A program made the translations under genes and the position numbers. A stretch of 9,932 bases of DNA from DASYUM01 sp036001225. Its GTDB lineage: Bacteria > Methylomirabilota > Methylomirabilia > Rokubacteriales > DASRDR01. Of the stretch, positions 1-5,954 are shown one piece after another. The notes under the pieces were generated by a model. The model did no database searches, was not told the DNA's origin, and saw nothing but the letters and a program-made list of their open reading frames with translations. Numbering within the stretch: position 1 is the stretch's first letter; each line of letters opens with the position of its first letter. The stretch is taken from the NCBI GenBank assembly GCA_036001225.1, contig DASYUM010000061.1:1-9932 (forward strand), in the 5' to 3' direction.

Positions 1-101
1 TCGGCACCGAGAGCATCCGCTTCAGCGGCGGCCTCGACACCCCGGTCGCCGACGGCGCCGAGATCTCGATCCTGCCCGCCGTCAGCGGCGGCGGATCCTA
101 G
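1..101 (+). CDS. MoaD/ThiS-family sulfur carrier (ubiquitin-like), C-terminal fragment
   Basis: Only the last 32 residues are in the window, read in the frame that begins at base 3 and ends with TAG at 99-101. The fragment contains LDTPVADGAEISILPAVSGG, the typical C-terminal strand and flexible tail of the MoaD/ThiS/CysO beta-grasp family. In that family the terminal diglycine is adenylated and converted to a thiocarboxylate, which donates sulfur for molybdopterin, thiamine or cysteine synthesis, or is used in protein conjugation. Here the chain does not stop at Gly-Gly: it ends SGGGS. Related carriers with residues after the diglycine are matured by a JAMM-type protease, so a protease and a MoeB-type activating enzyme may lie upstream, outside the window. 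Which pathway it serves cannot be told from this fragment. The family call is fairly secure; the subfamily is not. Confidence 0.8.
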   Translation, partial: GTESIRFSGGLDTPVADGAEISILPAVSGGGS

Positions 102-148
102 TGCCGTGGCCGATGAGCGTCGCATCCCGGCGTCCTCGGCCACGGCGC
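101..148 (+). other. Long hairpin directly after the sulfur-carrier stop
   Basis: A 13-bp stem (101-113 with 136-148, one G-U pair, otherwise perfect) encloses a 22-nt loop. It starts at the last base of the stop codon. No T-run follows, so it is not a classical intrinsic terminator. It could protect the 3' end of the upstream transcript or be the first helix of a structured RNA. Confidence 0.5.
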
Positions 149-218
149 GAGTGGGTACCACGGTCTGAGGCTTGACAGCATCGTGCAGACGCTAGCCCGG
201 CAAGAAGCCACCTGTCGG

Positions 219-228
219 GTTAATTAAC
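219..228. other. AT-rich 10-bp palindrome GTTAATTAAC
   Basis: This perfect inverted repeat without a spacer stands out in a roughly 70% GC context. It is followed 8 bases after its TTAATTAA core by a second perfect palindrome, GGCGCGCC (236-243). It could be an operator or simply a loop region of a folded RNA. No regulator with this site is recognised. Confidence 0.3.
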
Positions 229-276
229 AACGCGCGGCGCGCCGCCGAACCGCCAAGGGTCGGTGGTCCGCTCCGA

Positions 277-296
277 GCGCCGGCTTTTGCCGGCGC
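277..296 (+). terminator. Perfect 8-bp GC hairpin with TTTT loop, terminator-like
   Basis: GCGCCGGC, loop TTTT, GCCGGCGC, followed by AATT and not a T-tract. The strong GC stem and its position about 175 bases after the upstream gene fit a transcription end for that gene or for a small RNA. The missing U-tail keeps this tentative. Confidence 0.35.
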
Positions 297-314
297 AATT
301 CTCCTGGGGAGGTC

Positions 315-342
315 TCGGAGGGGTGTTCCGACACCCCTCCGA
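315..342. other. Perfect 12-bp hairpin with TCCG tetraloop
   Basis: The left arm 315-326 and right arm 331-342 are fully complementary around the loop TCCG, a UNCG-class loop that stabilises RNA hairpins. No T-run follows on either strand. It may be a strong RNA end, a Rho-related 3'-stabilising stem, or one copy of a dispersed extragenic palindrome. Distinguishing these needs the rest of the genome. Confidence 0.45.
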
Positions 343-413
343 TTGACTAGCCAGATCGGCGCCTGCGTCACGTCACTCGGCCGGGCCGTGGGCCGGGGCC
401 GCTCTCCGTTTCA

Positions 414-444
414 TTGTGAGGAGAGCCCCCAGTGGTCCTACAAT
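414..444 (+). promoter_or_regulatory. Candidate sigma-70-type promoter for the GGT-family operon
   Basis: TACAAT at 439-444 matches five of six bases of the -10 consensus. TTGTGA at 414-419 is an acceptable -35, but the 19-base spacer is longer than ideal. Transcription would begin near 451, giving a leader of about 45 bases to the ATG at 496. The surroundings are locally poorer in GC than the flanks. No operator is obvious. Confidence 0.4.
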
Positions 445-495
445 GGTGACCCGACGCACCTCTGGTTTCACTGCTGAGCACAGAAAGGACGGTCT

Positions 496-2124
496 ATGCC
501 TCCCCATGGCAGCGCCTACCGGCCGGCCGCCGGCGGCACTCGCGGCGTCGTCACCTCGGCCCACTTCCTGGCCTCGATGGCCGGGGTCGAGATCCTCCAC
601 CAGGGCGGCAACGCCATGGACGCCGTGGTGGCGACCGCGGCGGCGCTGAACGTGGTCGAACCCTACATGTCGAGCCTGGCCGGCTGCGGGCTCATGCTGG
701 TCTCCTCGACTCGGCGCCGCGAGCGAGTGGCCCTCGACTACACGGGCTTCACGCCGCGAGGCGCCGATCCGCGCCAGGTCACGGCTGACGAGCTGAAGGT
801 CGGACCCAAGGCCGTCGTCACGCCCGGAAATCTCGGTGGCTGGCTGGTCGGGCTCGAGCGCTACGGCTCGATGCCGCCCCCGGCCGTCTTCGCGCCCGCG
901 ATCCGGCTCGCCGAGGAGGGCTTTCCGCTCACGCTGAAGAACGTCGAGTTCTTCGGCAAGGGCGAGCCCCAGCTCGCGGGCTCGGAGGCGGCGCGGGAGA
1001 TCATCTACGGGAACGGCACCCCGCGGCCGGGCGGGCGCTTCGTCCAGAAGGACCTCGGCCGGACGCTGCGGGAGATCGCCGAGGGCGGGGCCGAGGTCCT
1101 CTACCGCGGCCCGCTGGGGCACAAGATCGTCCAGGCCGTGCAGCAGGCCGGCGGCTGGCTCGGTGAGGCCGACCTCGCGGCCTGCCGGCCGACCTGGCAG
1201 GTGCCGATCGTCGGCCGCTTCCGGGGCGTGGAGTTGCTGATCCCGCCTCCGCCCTGCTCCGGCTGGCAGCTTCTCCAAACGCTCCACATCCTCGAAGGTA
1301 TCGAGTTGCGCGCGCTCGGTCACAACTCGGGCCAGTACCTTCACCTCTTCGTGGAGGCGGTGAAGCTCGCCTCGGCGGACCGCGTCGCCTACGCCCACGC
1401 CAAGGAGGTGCCGGTGACAGGCCTCCTCTCCTCGGGCTACGCGGCCAGCCAGCGCGAGCGCCTGGACTGGGTTCACGCCGGCGTCAGCGGAGGCGAGCGG
1501 TGGGGCCGGGAGCGGCTGCCCGAGGAGATCCTGCCCGGGCACCCGGCCGACTTCATGAAAGAGCAGACCACCCACTTCGCGGCCGCCGACCCCGACCTCA
1601 CGGTGACCGTGACCCAGAGCCTGGGGAGCCCGTTCGGCTCGGGGGTGGTGGCGCCGGGCACCGGGCTTTTCCTCAACAACTTCCTCTACTGGACCGACCT
1701 CGACCCCGACAGCCCGAACTACCTCACGGCCGGCGACAAGATCGAGCTGATGATGACGCCGACCCAGGGCTTCGCCGCCGAGCAATGCGTGTTCTCGATC
1801 GGCACCCCCGGCTCGTTCGGGATCCTGCAGACGACACCCCAGATGATCCTCAACCACCTCGAGTTCGGCATGAACATCCAAGAGGCAATCGAGGCGCCGC
1901 GGGTCCGCGTGTACCGGGATCGGCTGCTCGACGTGGAAGCCCGGCTGCCCGAAGCGGTGCGGGCCGCCCTGGCCGCCCGCGGTCACCAGATCAACGTGCT
2001 CGAGGAGCACGGCGGCTGGTCATGGGTGGTGGGCGGCGCCCACGGCATCACCCGCGACCCGGAGTCGGGCGCGCTGATCGGCGGGGCCGACCCTCGGCGC
2101 GACGGCGCCGCACTGGCGGTCTAG
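496..2124 (+). CDS. Gamma-glutamyltransferase-family Ntn-hydrolase with altered substrate site
   Basis: A 542-residue member of the GGT/cephalosporin-acylase family (E. coli GGT has 580). Such proenzymes cut themselves and use the newly exposed threonine as nucleophile. The start is supported by AAGGA at 485-489, six bases before the ATG. N-terminal family motifs are clear: GGNAMDA (38-44) and VVEP (53-56). The processing site is QTTHF, making Thr358 the predicted nucleophile and giving chains of about 357 and 185 residues. FGSGVV (380-385) and GMNIQEAIEAPR (458-469) are family hallmarks. Residues that hold a gamma-glutamyl group in E. coli GGT are not conserved. The Arg114 region reads LDYTGFTPRG (80-89), the Asp433 region after LNN (393-395) reads FLYWTD, and PLSSM is replaced by IELMM (416-420). 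The second oxyanion-hole glycine of PGG is Ser440. There is no signal peptide, so it is probably cytoplasmic. The acyl substrate is probably not glutathione; an amide hydrolase is likely. Confidence 0.9.
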   Translation: MPPHGSAYRPAAGGTRGVVTSAHFLASMAGVEILHQGGNAMDAVVATAAALNVVEPYMSSLAGCGLMLVSSTRRRERVALDYTGFTPRGADPRQVTADELKVGPKAVVTPGNLGGWLVGLERYGSMPPPAVFAPAIRLAEEGFPLTLKNVEFFGKGEPQLAGSEAAREIIYGNGTPRPGGRFVQKDLGRTLREIAEGGAEVLYRGPLGHKIVQAVQQAGGWLGEADLAACRPTWQVPIVGRFRGVELLIPPPPCSGWQLLQTLHILEGIELRALGHNSGQYLHLFVEAVKLASADRVAYAHAKEVPVTGLLSSGYAASQRERLDWVHAGVSGGERWGRERLPEEILPGHPADFMKEQTTHFAAADPDLTVTVTQSLGSPFGSGVVAPGTGLFLNNFLYWTDLDPDSPNYLTAGDKIELMMTPTQGFAAEQCVFSIGTPGSFGILQTTPQMILNHLEFGMNIQEAIEAPRVRVYRDRLLDVEARLPEAVRAALAARGHQINVLEEHGGWSWVVGGAHGITRDPESGALIGGADPRRDGAALAV

Positions 2125-2137
2125 AGGGACGGCGACG
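2124..2137 (+). promoter_or_regulatory. Shine-Dalgarno sequence and presumed ACG start of the transhydrogenase gene
   Basis: GAGGG (2124-2128) overlaps the last base of the upstream stop and lies six bases before ACG at 2135-2137. The frame is open back to a TGA at 2075 but contains no ATG, GTG, TTG or CTG until GTG at 2249, which lies after the FAD-binding motif. ACG at 2135 has the best spacing. ACG at 2129 directly abuts the GAGGG, and the two ATC codons at 2156 and 2159 are too far away. Confidence 0.5.
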
Positions 2138-3589
2138 GTCGAGCCGTTCGACCTCATCATCCTCGGCTCGGGCCCCGCCGGCGAGAAGGGCGCGACCCAG
2201 GTCGCCTACTTCGGCAAGCGCGTCGCCGTCGTCGAGCGCCAGCCCTACGTGGGCGGGACCAGCATCAACAGCGGCACCATTCCCTCCAAGACGCTACGAG
2301 AAACCGCCCTCTACTTCTCCGGCCTCGGCCAGCGCGGGCTCTACGGCGTGGACTACACCGTGAAGGCCGACCTCACCGTCCGCGACTTCATGTTCCGGGA
2401 GCGCGAAGTGGTGACGGCGCTGCGCACGAAGGTCGCCGAGAACTTCGTTCGCCACAAGGTCACTGTCGTCCCCGGCACCGGCAGCTTCGAGGACCCGCAC
2501 ACGATCCGGGTCCGGAGCGACGACCACCCCGACCGCCTGCTGCGGGGGGCCGTCATCCTGATCGCCACCGGCTCCCGCCCGTTTCGGGCCCCCGAGATCC
2601 CGTTCGACGACCGGCTCATCCTCGACAGCGACAGCGTCCTCCGCATCGACCGGCTCCCCCGCAGCCTAGCCGTCGTCGGCGCCGGGGTGATCGGCTGCGA
2701 GTACGCCTCGATGTTCTCGGCCCTCGGCATCCAGGTGACGCTCCTGGGCGGGCGGGACCGCATCGTGCCCTTCCTCGACAACGAGATCTCCGACCGGCTG
2801 CGGCTCCAGATGGAGCTGCTGGGGACCAGGGTCCGGGTGGGGACCACCGTCGAGCGCTGCGAGCCCTTGGCCGGGGACTGCGTGCGGCTCTTCCTCTCCG
2901 ACAAGGACACGCTGGAGGTGGACAAGGTCCTGGTGGCGGCCGGGCGGCTCGGCAACACCGATGGCCTCGATCTCCAGAAAGTGGGCGTGACGGCCGACCC
3001 CCGCGGGCTCATCAAGGTCAACGAGCACTACCAGACGGCGGTGCCCCACATCTACGCCGCCGGCGATGTCATCGGCTTTCCGGCGCTGGCCGCCGTCTCC
3101 ATGGAGCAGGCCCGGGTGGCCATGTGCCATGCCTTCGACATCAAGTTCAAGTCCCGCGTGTCGCCGATGCTGCCGCTGGCCGTCTACACCATCCCCGAGG
3201 TCGCCATGGCCGGCGAGACCGAGGAGACCTGCCAGCAGAAGCACCTCCCCTACTGCGTGGGGCGGTCCTTCTACGCGAACAACGCGCGGGGGCAGATCAT
3301 CGGAGACCTGTCCGGCGAGATCAAGCTGATCTTCTCGCCGGACGACCAGACGCTCTTCGGCGTCCACGTGATCGGCGAGATCGCCTCCGAGCTGATCCAC
3401 ATCGGGACGGCCTGTCTCCAGCTCGGCGGCACGCTCGACTTCTTCATCCAGACCGTCTTCAACTACCCGACCCTGGGGGAGGCCTACAAGTACGCGGCCT
3501 ATGACGGGCTGCAGAACCTGGCCCGCTACAAGGCGGGCCAGCCGCCGGCGCCGCCCCCGCGCCCGCCCGACGAGCGGGCCCCCCGCTAG
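2135..3589 (+). CDS. sthA: Soluble pyridine nucleotide transhydrogenase (Si-specific, SthA type), presumed ACG start
   Basis: An FAD flavoprotein of the pyridine nucleotide-disulfide oxidoreductase superfamily, 484 residues from the ACG at 2135 (E. coli SthA has 466). It would exchange reducing equivalents between NADPH and NAD+ in the cytoplasm. The FAD-binding GSGPAG is at 11-16, with an acidic strand end in VAVVER (30-35). The active-site segment GGTSINSGTIPSK (40-52) has Ser43 and Thr48 where disulfide reductases have redox cysteines. Near the C-terminus FNYPTLGEAY has tyrosine where lipoamide dehydrogenase has its catalytic histidine. Both traits match SthA and argue against lipoamide, mercuric or glutathione reductase. 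The second nucleotide-binding motif is VGAGVIG. Its second strand ends VTLLGGRDR, lacking the acidic residue of NAD-only enzymes, which fits NADP(H) use. YAAGDVIG is the second FAD motif. A proline-rich tail of about 18 residues is extra. Starting at the GTG at 2249 would delete the FAD fingerprint, so that start is rejected. It follows the GGT-family gene by 10 bases. Confidence 0.85.
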   Translation, partial: TVEPFDLIILGSGPAGEKGATQVAYFGKRVAVVERQPYVGGTSINSGTIPSKTLRETALYFSGLGQRGLYGVDYTVKADLTVRDFMFREREVVTALRTKVAENFVRHKVTVVPGTGSFEDPHTIRVRSDDHPDRLLRGAVILIATGSRPFRAPEIPFDDRLILDSDSVLRIDRLPRSLAVVGAGVIGCEYASMFSALGIQVTLLGGRDRIVPFLDNEISDRLRLQMELLGTRVRVGTTVERCEPLAGDCVRLFLSDKDTLEVDKVLVAAGRLGNTDGLDLQKVGVTADPRGLIKVNEHYQTAVPHIYAAGDVIGFPALAAVSMEQARVAMCHAFDIKFKSRVSPMLPLAVYTIPEVAMAGETEETCQQKHLPYCVGRSFYANNARGQIIGDLSGEIKLIFSPDDQTLFGVHVIGEIASELIHIGTACLQLGGTLDFFIQTVFNYPTLGEAYKYAAYDGLQNLARYKAGQPPAPPPRPPDERAPR

Positions 3590-3615
3590 AGCCCGCACTA
3601 CTCGAGGAGAGCTGA

Positions 3616-4839
3616 ATGAGACCATGGATCGTCCTGGTGCTGGCCAGCGCCGTGATACTGGCCGGGCGGCCGGCGGGGTATGGCCAGCCCGCGATCACGA
3701 TCAGGCCGGTGGCGCTGGTCGGAGATACCACGCCGAGCGGCGGCACCTTCGTGAAGTTCGACGATCGGCCGAACATCAACGAGAACGGCGACGTGCTTTT
3801 CCATGCCTCGGTCGCTGGTGGGAAGGCGGAGCGGGGGATCTTCCTCGCTTCCCAGGGCACCCTCGTCAAGGTCGTGGCCGAGGGAGACCCGACGCCGGCC
3901 GGGGGCGCGTTCGAGACCTTCTCCATCGGTCGGCCGTTGACGACCAGATCGCGGACGGCGATCTTCGTGGGCTACATCAAAGGTCAACGGCGGTCGGAGG
4001 GCATCTTCGTGGCGGCCAGGGGCGTCATCGCGAAGATCGCCGCCATCGGAGATCCGACGCCGATCGGCGGGACGTTCGCGGGCTTCATCGGTCGGCCCAC
4101 CATCAACGAGGACGAGGTCGTGACGTTCGGCGCCAACATCGATGGCGGGTCGGCTCCGTGGGGGATCTTCCTCGCCGCCAGAGGTCGCCTGACCAACGTC
4201 CTCGCCGACGGCGCGCCCGCCCCCCGGGGGGGAACGCTCACCAAGCCAATCACGCACCCGGTCATCAACGCGCACGACGAGGTCGCGTTCGGAGGGACCA
4301 TTCGCGGCGGGCCCGCCGTCCAGGGCGTCTTCCTCGTCTCCCGGGGTCAGCTCCTTCAGCTGGTCAGCGAGGGCGAGGCCGCGGCCGGGACCGGAGGGAG
4401 TCGGTTCCTCCGCTTCAAGGACGTCGATCTCAACGACCGCGGTGACGTTCCGTTCCGAGCCCACCTCGTGGGCGGGGCGGCCGAAGAAGGGCTCTTCGTC
4501 GCCTCGCGGCAAGGCGTGATCAAGGTGGCCGCCGGGGCGGAGCCCGTGGCCCCCGGGGCCCGGTTCGGGCATCCCATTGGCCGCCCGCGGGCCACCGGGG
4601 GCGGCGCCATCTTCTTCAAGGCTCACTTGCAGCGCGGGCGGGGAGGCGCGGGCTGGGACGGGATCTACGTATCCTCGCAGGGGACGATCACCCAGATCGT
4701 GGCCGAGGGGGCGGCGACTCCGGTGGGGGGGACCTTCGTGAACCTCACGGCCCCGTTTCCAAACGACGCCGGCGCCAGCGTGTTCAGGGCCAATGTCGTG
4801 GCCGGGTCGACCTCGGAGGGCATTTTCGTGGCCAAGTGA
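3616..4839 (+). CDS. Exported seven-repeat protein, probable beta-propeller (NxxGxxxF-type tandem repeats)
   Basis: 407 residues with GAGGAG (3604-3609) six bases before the ATG. Residues 1-23 form a signal peptide: MRPW, a hydrophobic stretch, then polar residues. The mature part consists of tandem units starting at glycines 36, 90, 145, 199, 253, 307 and 365, that is seven units of 54-58 residues. A full unit reads roughly GDpTPxGGTF, a proline-asparagine segment such as RPNINENGDVLF, a GG turn, GIFLAS, and a strand like GTLVKV. This resembles bacterial surface or secreted proteins annotated as tandem-repeat NxxGxxAF proteins, whose function is unknown. The seventh unit stops at GIFVAK without its last strand, and the mature N-terminus supplies a matching strand (ITIRPVALVGD), as in beta-propellers closed by strand exchange. 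No catalytic motif, anchor or sorting signal is visible. It is probably a periplasmic or secreted binding scaffold; its link to the two enzymes upstream is unclear. Confidence 0.8.
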   Translation: MRPWIVLVLASAVILAGRPAGYGQPAITIRPVALVGDTTPSGGTFVKFDDRPNINENGDVLFHASVAGGKAERGIFLASQGTLVKVVAEGDPTPAGGAFETFSIGRPLTTRSRTAIFVGYIKGQRRSEGIFVAARGVIAKIAAIGDPTPIGGTFAGFIGRPTINEDEVVTFGANIDGGSAPWGIFLAARGRLTNVLADGAPAPRGGTLTKPITHPVINAHDEVAFGGTIRGGPAVQGVFLVSRGQLLQLVSEGEAAAGTGGSRFLRFKDVDLNDRGDVPFRAHLVGGAAEEGLFVASRQGVIKVAAGAEPVAPGARFGHPIGRPRATGGGAIFFKAHLQRGRGGAGWDGIYVSSQGTITQIVAEGAATPVGGTFVNLTAPFPNDAGASVFRANVVAGSTSEGIFVAK

Positions 4840-4856
4840 GGCGGCCTGACGGAGTT

Positions 4857-4895
4857 GGGGCGGCGACCGCCCACTCCCGGCTAAAGAGCCGCCCC
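4857..4895. terminator. Convergent-gene hairpin, possible bidirectional terminator
   Basis: GGGGCGGC (4857-4864) pairs perfectly with GCCGCCCC (4888-4895) between two converging transcription units. Inside it, CGGCT (4878-4882) and AGCCG (4887-4891) form a small competing stem around AAAG. No T-tract follows on either strand, so Rho or structure alone would have to act. The rest of the 119-base gap holds two GATCGCTC copies 20 bases apart (4909 and 4929) and nothing else recognised. Confidence 0.4.
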
Positions 4896-4958
4896 GACCC
4901 CCGATGCCGATCGCTCCCTCGCCGGATTGATCGCTCGAAGCCGACGGACCAAGCCGCC

Positions 4959-5837
4959 CTACTCGAAAGGTAGCGGGGCCCTCCGGCGGAGCGCCTCCAC
5001 CAGCTCGGGGGCCAGCTCGCCGACGCAGACCTCGGCCACCGGGCCGCGGAGGCGGATCGAGTAATCGGGGCGGACGTCGATCCCCAGCTCGCCGCCCGGC
5101 ATGACGACGGTGAGGGCGCCGTCGGCGAGGCCATTGCGCACGGCGGCGGCGGCGACCGCGCACGACGACGAGCCGGACGCGAGCGTGTAGCCGGCCCCCC
5201 GCTCCCAGATGCGGATCTCGACCCGATCGCGGCCGAGCGGACGGGCGAACTGGACGTTGGTCCGATTGGGGAAGGCCGGGTGGCTCTCGATGCGCGGCCC
5301 CCACTCGCGGACCTCCGCCTCGTCGAGGCGGTCGGTGAAGACGACGCAGTGGGGGTTTCCGACCGAGACGCAGGTCACGGTGAAGGCCCGCCCGCCCACC
5401 TGGAGCGGCACCGCCACCACCTCGCGGTCGGGACCGTGCATCGGGATCTCGGGGGCCCGGAACGTGGCCCGGCCCATCTCGACGGTGACGGCGGCAACCC
5501 GGCCGCCCTCCAGATGACAGAGGGCCTCCACCACCCCGCCCTTGGTCTCGATCCGCAACGGGGATTTCCGGAGCCCGCCCCGCTCCCAGAGATATTTGGC
5601 GAAGATGCGGAGGCCATTGCCCGACTTCTCGGCTTCGCTCCCGTCGGGATTGAAGATGCGGAGGCCGACGTCGGCGACTCGGGAGCCGGTTTGGAGGAGG
5701 ATCCCGTCGGATCCGACACCCCAGTTACGGTGGCAGATCCAGCGAATGGCGGCCGGCGAGAAGGGGAAGTCCACCTCGGCCTCGGCCAGGACCAGGTAGT
5801 CGTTGCCGAGGCCGTGGCCCTTCACGAACTGAGTCAT
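4959..5837 (-). CDS. dapF: Diaminopimelate epimerase homologue with both catalytic cysteines replaced by serine
   Basis: 292 residues (typical DapF is 270-290). The start ATG at 5837-5835 is preceded by a G-rich Shine-Dalgarno sequence. DapF interconverts LL- and meso-diaminopimelate for lysine and peptidoglycan synthesis, using two cysteines as acid and base. The fold is unmistakable: FVKGHGLGNDYLV (4-16), GVGSDGILL (40-48), NPDGSEAEKSGNG (63-75), GNPHCVVF (160-167), NRTNVQF (191-197) and WERGAGYTLASGSSSC (211-226). In the family the two active-site motifs read CGNG and ACGxG. Here they read SGNG with Ser72 (codon at 5624-5622) and ASGSS with Ser221 (codon at 5177-5175). The non-catalytic downstream cysteine Cys226 is kept. 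Everything around the two positions is intact, so decay is unlikely. It may be a serine-type epimerase, an elimination or dehydration enzyme on the same scaffold, or a non-catalytic homologue. It is the last gene of the minus-strand series; no other lysine genes are nearby. Confidence 0.9.
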   Translation of the reverse strand: MTQFVKGHGLGNDYLVLAEAEVDFPFSPAAIRWICHRNWGVGSDGILLQTGSRVADVGLRIFNPDGSEAEKSGNGLRIFAKYLWERGGLRKSPLRIETKGGVVEALCHLEGGRVAAVTVEMGRATFRAPEIPMHGPDREVVAVPLQVGGRAFTVTCVSVGNPHCVVFTDRLDEAEVREWGPRIESHPAFPNRTNVQFARPLGRDRVEIRIWERGAGYTLASGSSSCAVAAAAVRNGLADGALTVVMPGGELGIDVRPDYSIRLRGPVAEVCVGELAPELVEALRRRAPLPFE

Positions 5838-5954
5838 TCGGGTCCCCCCTCGCCCCCGACCCGTCCGACCCGGGGGAGGGGGTCCGGTGCCTCCCGGCCC
5901 CCACCGGCGGCGCCCCGGCGGCTTCGAATGGAACCGGCGCCGCGCGGCGCGGCC
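5838..5954 (-). other. 117-base spacer between the DUF4412-like gene and the dapF homologue
   Basis: Very GC-rich. It contains a perfect 14-base palindrome (5937-5950) just after the upstream stop, which could form a short stem but lacks a T-tail. Next to dapF lies a run of G-rich sequence on the minus strand that supplies its ribosome binding site. No convincing promoter was found, so read-through from upstream is assumed. Confidence 0.35.

Larger units (their letters stand above)
102..495 (+). other. Gene-free, hairpin-rich intergenic region; possible structured RNA
   Basis: No convincing coding frame was found between the sulfur-carrier stop and the GGT-family start. The first 240 bases hold successive complementary segments: 101-113 with 136-148, 163-167 with 186-190, 193-199 with 216-222, 242-251 with 258-266, 277-284 with 289-296, and 315-326 with 331-342. 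Two further pairings, 169-173 with 205-209 and 174-178 with 212-216, would cross each other as a pseudoknot. I compared it by memory with 6S RNA, tmRNA, RNase P, SRP RNA and common riboswitches (TPP, cobalamin, c-di-GMP, SAM, fluoride) and recognised none. GC-rich DNA forms chance stems easily, so an RNA gene is only a possibility. The last part, about 400-495, looks like a promoter and leader for the next gene. Confidence 0.35.

Noticed and set aside
173..198. TTGACA at 173-178 (with the preceding T) as the -35 of a promoter
   Set aside because: Nothing resembling a -10 hexamer lies 16-18 bases downstream, and the segment pairs well within a possible folded RNA.
61..243. A cluster of restriction-site-like palindromes (AGATCT, GGATCC, GGTACC, GCTAGC, TTAATTAA, GGCGCGCC) suggesting a cloning-vector polylinker
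   Set aside because: The first sites lie inside a normal conserved coding tail, the spacing does not match a polylinker I recognise, and no vector backbone sequence is present.
102..300. 6S RNA, because of an AAGAAGCC stretch at 202-209
   Set aside because: 6S RNA needs its two ends to pair around a central bubble. Here the 5' segment pairs perfectly with 136-148 and no long closing stem could be drawn.
373..2010. A 545-codon minus-strand open frame opposite the GGT-family gene
   Set aside because: It is low in sequence complexity and has no family motifs. It is the mirror of a clearly conserved coding sequence.
2249..3589. GTG at 2249 as the transhydrogenase start
   Set aside because: It would remove the FAD-binding GxGxxG motif and first beta-alpha-beta unit, which are encoded in frame just upstream with good conservation.
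3598..5304. A 568-codon minus-strand open frame opposite the repeat protein
   Set aside because: It spans the antisense of a signal-peptide-bearing repeat gene and continues into dapF in another frame. Its apparent repeats reflect the sense-strand repeats.
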